From: Oceanobacillus sojae
GTDB taxonomy: Bacteria > Bacillota > Bacilli > Bacillales > Amphibacillaceae
Assembly: GCF_007991515.1 (NCBI RefSeq)
Contig: NZ_BJYM01000019.1
Coordinates: forward strand, 34,935 to 98,934
Direction of reading: 5' to 3'
DNA length: 64,000 bases
Part shown: positions 34,898-44,021 of the stretch, one piece after another
How positions within the stretch are numbered: the first letter of the stretch is position 1
Layout: each line of letters begins with the position of its first letter
The notes under the pieces: generated by a model
What the model was told of the DNA's origin: nothing
Database searches by the model: none
The model's input: only the letters and a program-made list of their open reading frames with translations
Position numbers and translations under genes: made by a program

Positions 34898-36210
34898 TTG
34901 GGAAAAAAAGAAATAAACTCTGGTGATAATGAATCCTGGCTGCAGCCTTATATTGATTCTCCAGAAAAACAAAAACAACTATATAAAAAAACATTAATCG
35001 TCGTCATCATGTCCCAAATTTTTGGAGGGGCAGGATTGGCAGCAGGAATTACTGTTGGAGCACTTTTAGCTCAGGATATGTTAGGTACAGATAGTGTAAC
35101 AGGGGTACCTACAGCATTATTTACTTTAGGGTCTGCAGGAGCTGCTTTACTGGTGGGCAGACTTTCTCAGCATTATGGCCGTCGATTTGGCCTCTCTGCA
35201 GGTTTTTTAACTGGAGGAATCGGTGCTATAGGTGTAATTATTTCCGCTTTAATGAGCAGTATTGTTCTGTTATTTATTTCTCTGTTTATTTATGGGGCAG
35301 GGTCAGCCACCAACTTACAAGCACGATACGCTGGAACAGACCTTGCAAAGTCAAATCAAAGAGCCAAGGCAGTCAGTATGGCAATGGTTTCAACAACATT
35401 TGGTGCAGTAGCTGGTCCGAATCTTGTTGAAGTTATGGGTGATTTCGCAAAATTTTTAGGTATACCTGCTTTAGCTGGTCCATTTATACTGGCGGCTGCA
35501 GCTTATATACTTGCAGGTTTAGTTCTCTTATTTATCTCTGTCCTGATCCTCTGCTTGTAGCTAAAGCAATATCAAATCTAAAAAATAAAGCTGGTAATAG
35601 ACAATCAGAACAAAGTATTGAATTGTTGCCAAAAAACAAACGAGGAATATTTGCAGGAGCTTCCGTTATGATTTTAACACAATTTATAATGACTGCTATT
35701 ATGACAATGACCCCGATACATATGGAACATCACGGTCATGATTTGCAAGCTGTTGGACTGGTTATTGGTTTTCATGTTGGAGCCATGTATTTTCCTTCTT
35801 TGATAACGGGCAGTCTTGTCGATAGAGTTGGACGTGCTTTTATGGCTGTTGCTTCTGCAATCACACTTTTAGCCTCAGGGGCTTTAGCTGCTTTTGGACC
35901 TGCAGACTCCATGACAGTACTTATCGGGGCATTAGTTTTACTTGGACTGGGCTGGAATTTTGGTTTAATAAGCGGAACCGCAATCCTGGTTGATTCTACA
36001 TCCTTTGATAATAGAGCGAAAACGCAGGGAACAGTGGATGTCTGGATTGCTTTATCCGGCGCATTAGGAGGAGGAATATCCGGTTTAATTGTGGCAAATT
36101 CCAGTTATGCAATTCTTTCAATAGCGGGGGCGCTGCTTTCATTACTGCTTATTCCGATCATTATTTGGGCGGATATTAATAAACAGCAGAAACTGGAAGA
36201 AGCAAGTTGA
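34898..36210 (+). pseudogene. MFS transporter, frameshifted
   Basis: Two frames together form a 12-helix MFS protein of ~435 residues: the first (34898-35560) has LAAGITVGALLAQ, GRLSQHYGRRFGLSAG and TNLQARYAGTDLA, the second resumes as PLLVAKAISNLKNKAGNRQ and has TGSLVDRVGRAFMAV and LGWNFGLISGTAILVDS. The shift lies near 35541 within TCTCTGTCCTGATCC. The N-terminus has TTG 34898 with a GGCGGGG site. Same orientation and company as the frameshifted aminotransferase next to it. Whether it is a real lesion or a sequence error cannot be told here. Confidence 0.85.
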
Positions 36211-36295
36211 AAATTCAAGAGAATAATTTCTTTTAATACTAAAACATAAATAAGTTTCAAATGAAAATGAAAAATAGGAAAGGTCTGATCCTAAA

Positions 36296-37508
36296 ATGAA
36301 AAATAAATTTGCTGAGAGAACACAGTTAGTAAAGCCTTCTGAAACACGTGAAATATTAAAAATAACAGCCAGACCGGAAGTTATCTCCTTTGCTGGAGGG
36401 TTGCCTGCTCCAGAACTGTTTCCAGTAGAAGATGTTAAAGAAGTTTGTAATAGAGTATTGACTGAGGAAGGTACGACTTCACTCCTATAGTACGACAGAA
36501 GGGGATCAGGCTTTGAGAGAAGCTATTTGCGAAAGAATGGAGGATATCGGAATAAATGCTGCTGTTGATAACGTTCTGATTACGTCTGGGTCTCAGCAGG
36601 CCATTGATTTAACTGGAAAATTATTTATTAATCCAGGAGATATTATTATTTGTGAAAGTCCGACTTATCTGGCAGCAATTAATGTATTTGAATCATACAA
36701 TGCTACCTTTGTAGAAGTAGCCATGGATAATGATGGGATGATCATGGAAGAATTAGAGAAAAAATTACAAGCATATCCTGATGCGAAATTCATCTATACA
36801 GTTCCAGATTTTCAAAATCCGACAGGCCGTACACTAAAGTTCGAACGGCGAAAGCAAATGACGGAGCTGGCCAGACAATATGATGTATTGATTGTAGAAG
36901 ATAATCCATACGGAGCAATAAGATTTGCTGGAGAAGAAATCCCGCCTGTAAAACATTTTGATATAGATAATAGAGTGATTTATATCAGCTCTTTTTCTAA
37001 AATATTCGCTCCGGGTCTACGGCTTGGCTGGATTTGTGCTGATGAGACTTTTATTGATAAGTACGTCTGTTTTAAACAAACAGCAGACTTACATACAGAC
37101 AGCTTTGCCCAAAGAATAACTGCGAAGTATTTGGAGCTTTATGATATGGAGGAGCATATTAATAAAATTAAAGACGTATATAAAAAAAGATGCATAACGA
37201 TGTTATCTTGTATGAAACAATTTTTTCCGAACAATATAAATTATAGTATTCCGGAAGGTGGCTTATTTATATGGGTTGAGCTGCCTGAAATGATTGACTC
37301 AGAACAATTATTAGTTGAGTGTTTAGAAAATAATGTTGCATTTGTACCAGGTAGTCCTTTTTTCCCTAATAGTACAAATAATAATACATTGCGATTAAAT
37401 TATTCAAATATGCCTGAAGAAAGAATCATAGAAGGGATGAAACGCATCGGGGAGGTTTTGCAGCGTAAATTAAAAAATGAAAATAAAAAAGAAGTACAAA
37501 AAGCATAA
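36296..37508 (+). pseudogene. PLP-dependent aminotransferase (2-aminoadipate type), frameshifted
   Basis: Two frames: 36296-36490 (EILKITARPEVISFAGGLPA) and 36513-37508. The break near 36485 lies where YSTTEGDQALREAI should follow the TTSL segment. The rest is normal fold-type I: ITSGSQQAIDLTGKLF, PDFQNPTGRTL, IVEDNPYGAIRF and SSFSKIFAPGLRLGW with the PLP Lys. It resembles alpha-aminoadipate/multisubstrate aminotransferases. Adjacent to the frameshifted MFS gene; both are possibly substrates of the same decay. Confidence 0.85.
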
Positions 37509-37516
37509 TAGAGTTA

Positions 37517-37552
37517 ACGCCTGAATCCTGGTATATTAATAGGTTCAGGCGT
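37517..37552. terminator. Terminator between convergent genes
   Basis: ACGCCTGAA / TTCAGGCGT stem with AT-rich flanks; T-run is weak on the plus strand and absent on the minus strand. Confidence 0.55.
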
Positions 37553-37568
37553 ATTTCAATTATTTATA

Positions 37569-38957
37569 TCAACTGATACTTTTTAGTAACCGCTCAAGAA
37601 TAATCAATCCCCGTTCAAGCTCTTCAATCGTTTCCGGTGCACAAACAGCAATCCTTACAGCTCTGTCCGGACAGCTGTTTCCCACTACAAAACGCTCAGC
37701 TGCATATACCTGGACTCCTTGTTGTGCAGCAAGCAATTCAAATTGTGCACCTGTTATTGTTCCCGGTAAAAGGAGCCACCGGAAAATTCCTATTTCAGCA
37801 CCTAAGCATGTATAATCAGCAAAATATTGATCTACAATTTTATTTCTTCTAATAGCTTCTGTGCGATGTGCTTCGATTAAATCTTCAAATTGGTTGGATA
37901 CAATTGTACGTGCTGCTAATTCTGAAAGTAAGGAAGAGACGGATATATTTAAATTATACAATGCTTTTGAAATTAACTCCTTGAATTGGTTTGGCACGGA
38001 TACATAAGCTAAACGCAACCCCGGAGCAATTGATTTGGATAGACTTGCAATATAGATGGTCTGTTCAGGCGCAAATGATGCGATTGCCGGAAGCGGTTTG
38101 GGATGATGGAGATTGTATGTAGCATCTTCAATAATAATTTTGTTATATTTCCTGGCAATCGTAGCGATTTCTTTTCGGGTTTCAACAGATATGCAGCAAG
38201 CTGTTGGATTATGAAAATCAGGGATTAAGTAGATTCCTTTTATATGTTCATTTTTACATGTATCCTCAAACGCAGATGGACTCATCACATGACTCTCGGT
38301 TTTTATTGGTACAATTTGTATGCCAAACATCGATGCAACGGTTTTTAATCCAGGGTAAGTATGCGTATTGGCACCAATACGGTCACCAGCTTTATAAAGA
38401 CTTGCCAATATGGCAGTAATTGCATTTTGACCGCCATTTGCTAATAGAATATGCTCAACGGTCGTTTCAAAGCCGCCTCTTTTGATAAATTTTACAGCTG
38501 CGTCTTTTTGCCAAAGGCTGTCACCTGCGCGACCATAACCGAACCATTTTTCAAAATCGGTTTCCCGTACCATATTTTTCAACTGAAGCTGCAGAGGTTT
38601 ATACGAATCATTATCTGGTAATGTAGCTCCCATTTCTATTAAATGCTTTGGTTTTGTGTCTTCTAGTAAATAGGCATTTGACAAAGCATCATACGCTACA
38701 AAAGTTCCGCTGCCAACAGATGAACTTAATAAACCTTTTAGCCCGCACATTTTAAAAGCCTTCGATATAGTGCTTAAGTTTAAATTTAGATAATCAGCCA
38801 GCTCCCGCTGAGGAGGCAGTTTAGTTCCGGGCAATAAAACACCGGTTAAAATATCATCCTCTAACTGCTTGGCAAGACCTTGATAAACTGGCCTGTTATT
38901 TTTATCAATCAATGGCTTCCAAGTCATTGGATAGTCTTCAAAAGAATTAATAGACAT
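37569..38957 (-). CDS. MocR-type regulator (GntR HTH + aminotransferase domain)
   Basis: A 462-residue fusion. N-terminal GntR winged helix (LPPQRELADYLNLNLSTISKAFK, then GSGTFVAY) and a fold-type I aminotransferase domain (LLANGGQNAITAIL, PDFHNPTACCIS, IIEDATYNLHHP, IYIASLSKSIAPGLRLAY with PLP-binding Lys). MocR proteins use PLP as ligand and regulate PLP, amino acid or transport genes. Start ATG 38957 has AAAGGATGA; an ATG three codons earlier is part of it. It faces the two frameshifted genes and may have regulated them. Confidence 0.9.
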   Translation of the reverse strand: MSINSFEDYPMTWKPLIDKNNRPVYQGLAKQLEDDILTGVLLPGTKLPPQRELADYLNLNLSTISKAFKMCGLKGLLSSSVGSGTFVAYDALSNAYLLEDTKPKHLIEMGATLPDNDSYKPLQLQLKNMVRETDFEKWFGYGRAGDSLWQKDAAVKFIKRGGFETTVEHILLANGGQNAITAILASLYKAGDRIGANTHTYPGLKTVASMFGIQIVPIKTESHVMSPSAFEDTCKNEHIKGIYLIPDFHNPTACCISVETRKEIATIARKYNKIIIEDATYNLHHPKPLPAIASFAPEQTIYIASLSKSIAPGLRLAYVSVPNQFKELISKALYNLNISVSSLLSELAARTIVSNQFEDLIEAHRTEAIRRNKIVDQYFADYTCLGAEIGIFRWLLLPGTITGAQFELLAAQQGVQVYAAERFVVGNSCPDRAVRIAVCAPETIEELERGLIILERLLKSIS

Positions 38958-39260
38958 ACAAATCATCCTTTTTTATATTTCCTCTATTGTACTATATTTT
39001 ATAGTAGTTTTTTGTGTTTAAACAATTCTTTCAGCTTCTTGCGGCGTATGAGAGAGATGACGCCTTTCGATGAAATGAGTAATTGCAAATGTTTTCGGCA
39101 GGCGTTGAAAATCCCTCTGCTGAATGAGGTTTTACTTTATATGTGACGGCCCGTACTAACAATTGCAGAGAGAATTTTTAAATAAAAGAAAAATTTTGAG
39201 CAATCGAGAAGAAGCCTTTGTTATTCATTTGTAGTAAACTGATAAAAAGGAGGCGTTTTA
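38958..39260. other. Intergenic region
   Basis: No recognisable gene. Promoter of the minus-strand regulator must lie here. A short frame on the plus strand (39040-39146) has no ribosome binding site or family. Confidence 0.35.
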
Positions 39261-39659
39261 ATGAGTACAATGATTTATGTTAACTTTCCAGTCAATAATG
39301 TAGCAGATGCCACTAATTTTTACGAAAAACTTGGATTTACAAAGAACGGTGACTTCTCTGATGTTCATGCAAGTTGTATGGTCTGGGACGAAAATTTTTA
39401 TATTATGCTGTTAGAACATTCTTTTTATCAACAGTTCCTTAAAGATAAGAAGATTGCCGATACACAAAAAGAAAATGCAGCTTTAATCTGTTTCAGTATG
39501 GAAAGCGCTGAAGCAGTCAAAGAATTTGGACGGGTAGCGAAAGAAAATGGCGGTGATGCTTACCGCGCTGATATGGGAGTACCGGAAGAGCAAATGTATG
39601 GCTTGGAGGTATCGGATATTGATGGAAATATGTTAGAACCGATGTGGATGAAACAATAG
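39261..39659 (+). CDS. VOC family protein (glyoxalase/bleomycin-resistance fold)
   Basis: A 132-residue protein with the two beta-alpha-beta-beta-beta units of the VOC fold. MIYVNFPVNNVADATNFYEKLGFT opens the first and VSDIDGNMLEPMWM closes the second. Members bind metal or small ligands; without an adjacent pathway no substrate is predicted. ATG 39261 follows AAAGGAGGCG. It runs into a tandem duplication directly after its stop. Confidence 0.85.
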   Translation: MSTMIYVNFPVNNVADATNFYEKLGFTKNGDFSDVHASCMVWDENFYIMLLEHSFYQQFLKDKKIADTQKENAALICFSMESAEAVKEFGRVAKENGGDAYRADMGVPEEQMYGLEVSDIDGNMLEPMWMKQ

Positions 39660-39722
39660 GTAATAAAGGAATAGAAGAAATGAAAAGAGAGGTAATAAAG
39701 GAATAGAAGAAATGAAAAGAGA
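39659..39722 (+). repeat. Exact 32-bp tandem duplication
   Basis: The unit beginning GGTAATAAAGGAATAGAAG is present twice in a row (39659-39690, 39691-39722) without any change, immediately after the VOC stop codon. Confidence 0.9.
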
Positions 39723-40020
39723 TAACGACCTTGTTCTATTAATAGTACAAAAACCAGCCTGATACTGATATTGCGGTGTCAGGCTATTGTATTTTGGAAG
39801 TAAAGTTTGATATATTAATATGAACCAGTCATAATTGAAAATTTACAATTATAATTTTTTAACAGAATATTCTGTTAAAATGAGTGTAATAAGAATGAAA
39901 CGAATTAATTACTCGATACAGTTAGTAAATCTGATGAATCTGTGTCGAGTGTAACCTGAATATTCATCAGTTAACTGTATCGTCCACATAAATAAAAAGT
40001 GGAGGAATAGTTATAATAAA
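39723..40020. other. Intergenic region
   Basis: AT-rich, with a weak hairpin (AGCCTGATAC with GTCAGGCT, around 39754-39787) that may end the VOC transcript. A GGAGGAAT site at 40001 precedes the frameshifted methyltransferase. Confidence 0.4.
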
Positions 40021-40776
40021 TTGAAATACGTTAAAAAAAGAATGGATAAAATACTATGAAGAAGTGAAATTCGAAGGCTGGATTTTTCCCGTATAAGGGA
40101 CAATTGGGAAAATGAAGCTCTCCCCTGGAATTATGCCAGCTTGGTAAATAAGTATTTGTCTTCAGATTTAGAATTACTTGATATGGGAACGGGAGGCGGA
40201 GAATTTCTCCTATCCTTAAATCGTCCTTGTGAAAAAACATCAGTAACAGAATGCTGGCAGCCTAATATTGAACTTTTAAAAAGAAAAGTGGTTCCTTTAG
40301 GGATAAAACTGGCTTCCATCGATGACAATGACATCATTGACTTTGAGTATAATAGCTTTGATATTATCATTAATAGACATGAATCATTTGATGTGAATGA
40401 AGTGAAAAGAGTATTAAAGCCAAACGGTATATTTATTACTCAACAGGTTGGCGGAGAAAATGGGAATCGCTTATCAAATATGCTGATTCCAGACTTTCAG
40501 CCAAGATACAAGTCCTTAAATTTAAAAAATACGCAACGTGATTTGGAGGAAAATGAATTTGATATTATATTCGCTGATGAATGCTTTACTTACCAAAAGT
40601 TTTTTAACATACAAGCTTTAATTTATTATGCGAACGTTATTGAGTGGGAGTTTCCGGCGTTTCATGCAGAAGATAATTTTGAAGAGTTATTGAATGTCTA
40701 TAAAGAGCTAATCTCAAATGGTTATATTTTAAACTATGAGCACCGATTTATCATAGTTGCTCACAGTAAGAAATAA
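40021..40776 (+). pseudogene. SAM-dependent methyltransferase, double frameshift
   Basis: The full frame would be TTG 40021 LKYVKKEWIKYYEEVKFEGW, then DFSRIRDNWENEALPWNYAS, then LVNKYLSSDLELLDMGTGGGEFLL. One extra A lies in an A7 run near 40038 and one base is lost near 40081, so no start is in frame with the SAM motif (LLDMGTGGG). The part from TTG 40141 (211 codons) remains open. A class I methyltransferase; typical size of the intact protein would be about 250 residues. Confidence 0.75.
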
Positions 40777-40897
40777 AATTCCTGTCATTTAAGATATTCC
40801 TGTTAGATACAAAGGGAAAAACAACGAAATAACGCAGGCAGTCGCGCAGCAAATAGTATCTGCTATAAGAACACGTCTGAAAGGACGAACCAAACCT

Positions 40898-41422
40898 TTG
40901 GTAGTATCCCTGGACGAGGGAAGTGGCGCCGGAAAATCTACATTAGCCGCTGAAGTTGCTTCACACGTGGAAGCGACTGTCATTCCGTGTGATGAGTTCT
41001 TCGATGCAACAATCACTGACGAGGAATGGGACTCCTATACATCAGAGCAGAAGTGCCGCCGTTGTATTGACTGGAAGCGTGTACGCAGGGAGGTGCTGCT
41101 GCCTCTTCTGACAGGTGAAAACGCACAATATCATCCTTTCTCCTTTTATACGGAAAATGAATTGGCAACATCTCTGGTAACGAAAGAGCCTTCCATGATA
41201 ATTATCCTAGACGGAATTTACAGCTCGCTGCCTGAAATGTCTGACGTTATTGATTTTAAAATTCTGGTGGAGGTGTCATCCGAAGTTAGCCGCTATCGGC
41301 ATAATGTAAGAGAAGGTCATGAGGATGAGGATTGGCATCTGTGTTGGGATCCGGCAGAGGATTACTATTTCTCAGCCCTGTGTCCACCGGCCTCATTTGA
41401 TTTAATTGTGGTTAATCAGTAG
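40898..41422 (+). CDS. Uridine kinase-like P-loop NTPase, unclear start
   Basis: A P-loop protein with GSGAGKSTLAAEVASH, PCDEFFD and IIILDGIYSSL, which place it in the uridine-kinase/phosphoribulokinase-like superfamily. Homologous coding seems to continue upstream in the same frame to 40793 (TQAVAQQIVSAIRTRLKGRT), yet no ATG, GTG or TTG with a binding site is found there. TTG 40898 would leave the P-loop only six residues from the N-terminus. The 5' end is probably damaged or uses a rare start (ATT 40796). Compare with the second such gene at 51590. Confidence 0.65.
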   Translation: MVVSLDEGSGAGKSTLAAEVASHVEATVIPCDEFFDATITDEEWDSYTSEQKCRRCIDWKRVRREVLLPLLTGENAQYHPFSFYTENELATSLVTKEPSMIIILDGIYSSLPEMSDVIDFKILVEVSSEVSRYRHNVREGHEDEDWHLCWDPAEDYYFSALCPPASFDLIVVNQ

Positions 41423-41445
41423 GTAGTGTATCGTTTTTATTTTAT

Positions 41446-41484
41446 TTATGATGATTATAAGCTGATTGGTTATAACCATCATAA
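41446..41484. terminator. Inverted repeat between convergent genes
   Basis: TTATGATGATTATAA / TTATAACCATCATAA, 15-base arms with one mismatch, and T-rich DNA on its left for the minus strand. Confidence 0.5.
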
Positions 41485-41537
41485 TAATCACCCTAAATCC
41501 TGGAGTTTACGAAGGCATCGCATCTTAATAAGCCTTA

Positions 41538-42763
41538 CTAACTTATTATTTTAGCTTGATGTTCTTCAGTAACATATCCTTCTTTCCCTGATCCAATCCC
41601 AACAATCAGCAGAACAATAGATATAAGAATGAGCAGGGAGAGAGGAATTGTCCATCCATCAGTCATATCATGCAGTGCACCGACAAGTATCGATCCTGTT
41701 GCTGCTAAAAGATAACCGAAAGACTGTGCCATCCCCGATAATTCAGCTGCTTCTTTTCCATCCTTTGCTCTAAGTGAAAAGAACATCATCGATAGACTAA
41801 AAGCACTTCCTCCAGCAATTCCAAGCATAATTGCCCATAAAGGGACCAGCGCAGGGCTTCCTTGCAGCAGCCCAAAAAATCCAACAATGAAAAGAGTGGC
41901 TGTTGCGATACTTAGACCAACTTGATTTTTCAATTTCTCCGCTATAACTGGAACGATAAAAGTGGCTGGGATAAGTGCAAACTGCATTAGAAAAACCATC
42001 CATCCAGCATTATTTGAATTATAGCCGTTCGTATGCAGAATATCTGGAAGCCATGTGATTAAAGTATAAAACATTAATGATTGTCCACCCATAAATATGG
42101 TAATCTTCCATGCAAGCGGGGAGCGCCATAAACTATTTTTTTATCTGTTTTTACTTTTTCCTGCTCCCTTTTCTTTTGTTTACGAAGCTGCGGGAGCCAT
42201 AATAGTAAAGAAACTAACGTTAACAGGCCCCATATAGCAAGGGCGCCCCGCCACCCTAAGTTGCCAATGGAAGAAACAGGTACACTGACTCCTGACCCAA
42301 GCGCACCAAATAAGTTCATGAATATAGCATAAATACCAGTCATCAGACCTGTTTTCAACGGGAAATTCATCTTTACAATTCCCGGAATAAGAACATTACC
42401 AATGGCAATTGCCAGACCAATCAAAATAGTTCCTGCAAATAAAAAAGGGGTTCCTGAAAGGGAGCGAACCGCAATACCAATAATAAGTAATATTGATAAA
42501 GCAATCGTTAATTCCATACCGACCCGATTTGCTATTTTGGGAGCAAACGGGGAGAGCAGGGCGAATGCAAGCAAGGGAAGTGTCGTAATACTTCCTATAA
42601 GTGCATTGCTGATGCCTAAGTCATCACGTATAAAGGAAATAAGTGATCCGGCAGAAGTTAATGGAACTCTTAAATTAGATCCTACTAAGATGATGCCGAT
42701 AAGCAGCAGCCAGCTGTTTTTTGTATTTTTATTTAAAGTAGATGAAATGGATTCATCATTCAT
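41538..42763 (-). pseudogene. CynX/NimT-type MFS transporter, frameshifted
   Basis: Two minus-strand frames together make a ~400-residue CynX/NimT-family permease. The first (42074-42763) has GSNLRVPLTSAGSLISFIRD and LIPGIVKMNFPLKTGLMTGIY; the second (41538-42092) has GGQSLMFYTLITWLPDILH. The break is in a run of seven A (T7 on the plus strand, about 42133-42139): one more A would give LWRSPLAWKITIFMGGQS, a perfect family match. It begins 4 bases after a FadR-type regulator gene, with which it forms an operon. Confidence 0.88.
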
Positions 42764-42767
42764 GGTG

Positions 42768-43460
42768 TTATTCCTCCTCTATCATTTCAACAACTTCTTT
42801 TCTTAATACTTCCATATAATCTTCAACATAAGTGGCAGCAGCATGTTTATCCTGATTGCGTATTGCTGTAAATAACTCAATATGAAGTTCTTCTTCATAT
42901 TTAAAAGGCTTATTCATCGCCATTAAATCCTGGACAAAAGAATATATGATTTCTGCCAGTGGCTCATATAAATCAATGAGGAGCTGATTATTAGAAGCTG
43001 ATACGATAGCTTGATGAAAATGAATATCTAATTTAATAAATTGTTCATAATCCTTATTTTCAACTGCCTGCCGTGAAAGCTGAATGTATTCCTCCAGTTT
43101 TGCTAAGTCTGTTTCTGATCTATGTTCTGCAGCCAGCTGTGCAGCTTGTTTCTCTAAAGCTAAGCGCACATCAATGGTCTCTAGCAGCGCAGACTTTTTT
43201 ACATGACGCTTTATTGCTGCACCGAGAGCATTAGTTGAACGGACAATTGTCCCGCTTCCTTGTCTGGTTTCAAGTAATCCTGCGTGTACTAAGGCGCGAA
43301 TCGCTTCCCGAAGCGTATTTCGGCTGACGTCAAACTTTTCCATCAGTTCCATTTCGGGAGGGATTCTGTCTCCGATTTGCCAATGTCCAGATCCGATTAA
43401 TTGTTCGATTTGGGATGCAACCTGTTCTACTAAATTCATACGGTTCGTTTTTTGAATCAT
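42768..43460 (-). CDS. FadR/GntR family transcriptional regulator
   Basis: A 230-residue regulator with a GntR winged helix (IPPEMELMEKFDVSRNTLRE, then QGSGTIV) and an FCD domain of helices with metal-ligand type His residues (LDIHFHQAIVSASNN). FadR-subfamily proteins respond to organic acids. It stands first in an operon with the CynX-type MFS gene, which suggests it controls uptake of the substrate. ATG 43460 follows AAAGGGG. Confidence 0.87.
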   Translation of the reverse strand: MIQKTNRMNLVEQVASQIEQLIGSGHWQIGDRIPPEMELMEKFDVSRNTLREAIRALVHAGLLETRQGSGTIVRSTNALGAAIKRHVKKSALLETIDVRLALEKQAAQLAAEHRSETDLAKLEEYIQLSRQAVENKDYEQFIKLDIHFHQAIVSASNNQLLIDLYEPLAEIIYSFVQDLMAMNKPFKYEEELHIELFTAIRNQDKHAAATYVEDYMEVLRKEVVEMIEEE

Positions 43461-43663
43461 TTTAATACCCCTTTTGAAATTTGTAGGATGATTGGTACAT
43501 TGGTTATGTTAGCTCTGAAAGAAAGAATTGTCAACATGGCTATCTTTTTCTGATTATTATAAAGTGGAGTACATTGGAATGTTATCTGATAGATTTGTGA
43601 TTGAAAAGGCTTGACTAAAAAATTTGTTCTGCTAGCATAATAGTCAATTGAATAAATCAAAAT

Positions 43664-43753
43664 TTTCTACTGGGGGCGCCGCAGCGGCTGAGATAAATGT
43701 ATATTTAGCACCTTAGAACCTGATTTGGTTAAGACCGGCGGAGGGAAGTAGAA
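43664..43753 (+). ncRNA. TPP riboswitch 1
   Basis: Thi-box with GGGGGCGCC, GCGGCTGAGA, CCTTAGAACCTGATTTGG and GACCGGCGGAGGGAAG, closed by TTCTAC / GTAGAA. It binds thiamin pyrophosphate. Downstream gene is a tenA relic. Confidence 0.95.
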
Positions 43754-43808
43754 TGAGCAAATAAACTATGCGCTGTTTTTACGCGTGTATGTTTTAGTAT
43801 GTGGACGT

Positions 43809-43853
43809 TTCCTTCTATTAGTCTTTAGAAGAAGATTAAAGGAGGATTTTTTT
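43809..43853 (+). promoter_or_regulatory. Expression platform of TPP riboswitch 1
   Basis: TCCT plus TTAGTCTT pair with AAGATTAA plus AGGA, covering the AAAGGAGG site, and are followed by seven T. It can both hide the ribosome binding site and end transcription. Confidence 0.6.
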
Positions 43854-43907
43854 ATGAATTTTACTGGTGAATTGCGGACCGTAACAAAGGAAAGATGGGA
43901 GCAATGA
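43854..43907 (+). pseudogene. tenA: tenA relic (first 17 codons)
   Basis: ATG 43854 with AAAGGAGGA opens MNFTGELRTVTKERWEQ and then stops. This matches the start of TenA thiaminase II/aminopyrimidine aminohydrolase (FTxxLRxxTxxxWEQ), which is usually over 220 residues. Immediately downstream is a terminator, so an internal deletion removed almost all of the gene while leaving its control elements. Confidence 0.65.
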
Positions 43908-43936
43908 AGGCTTTTTACTGCGAAAAATAATAAATT

Positions 43937-43960
43937 CTTTCCTGAATTGGAAAGGTTTTT
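43937..43960 (+). terminator. Terminator of the tenA relic
   Basis: CTTTCC / GGAAAG stem followed by GTTTTTATTTTT. Confidence 0.75.
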
Positions 43961-44021
43961 ATTTTTATTATAGTAACATGCCTTATGATGAAAACAGTAT
44001 ATAAAAGGAGCTGAACATAGA

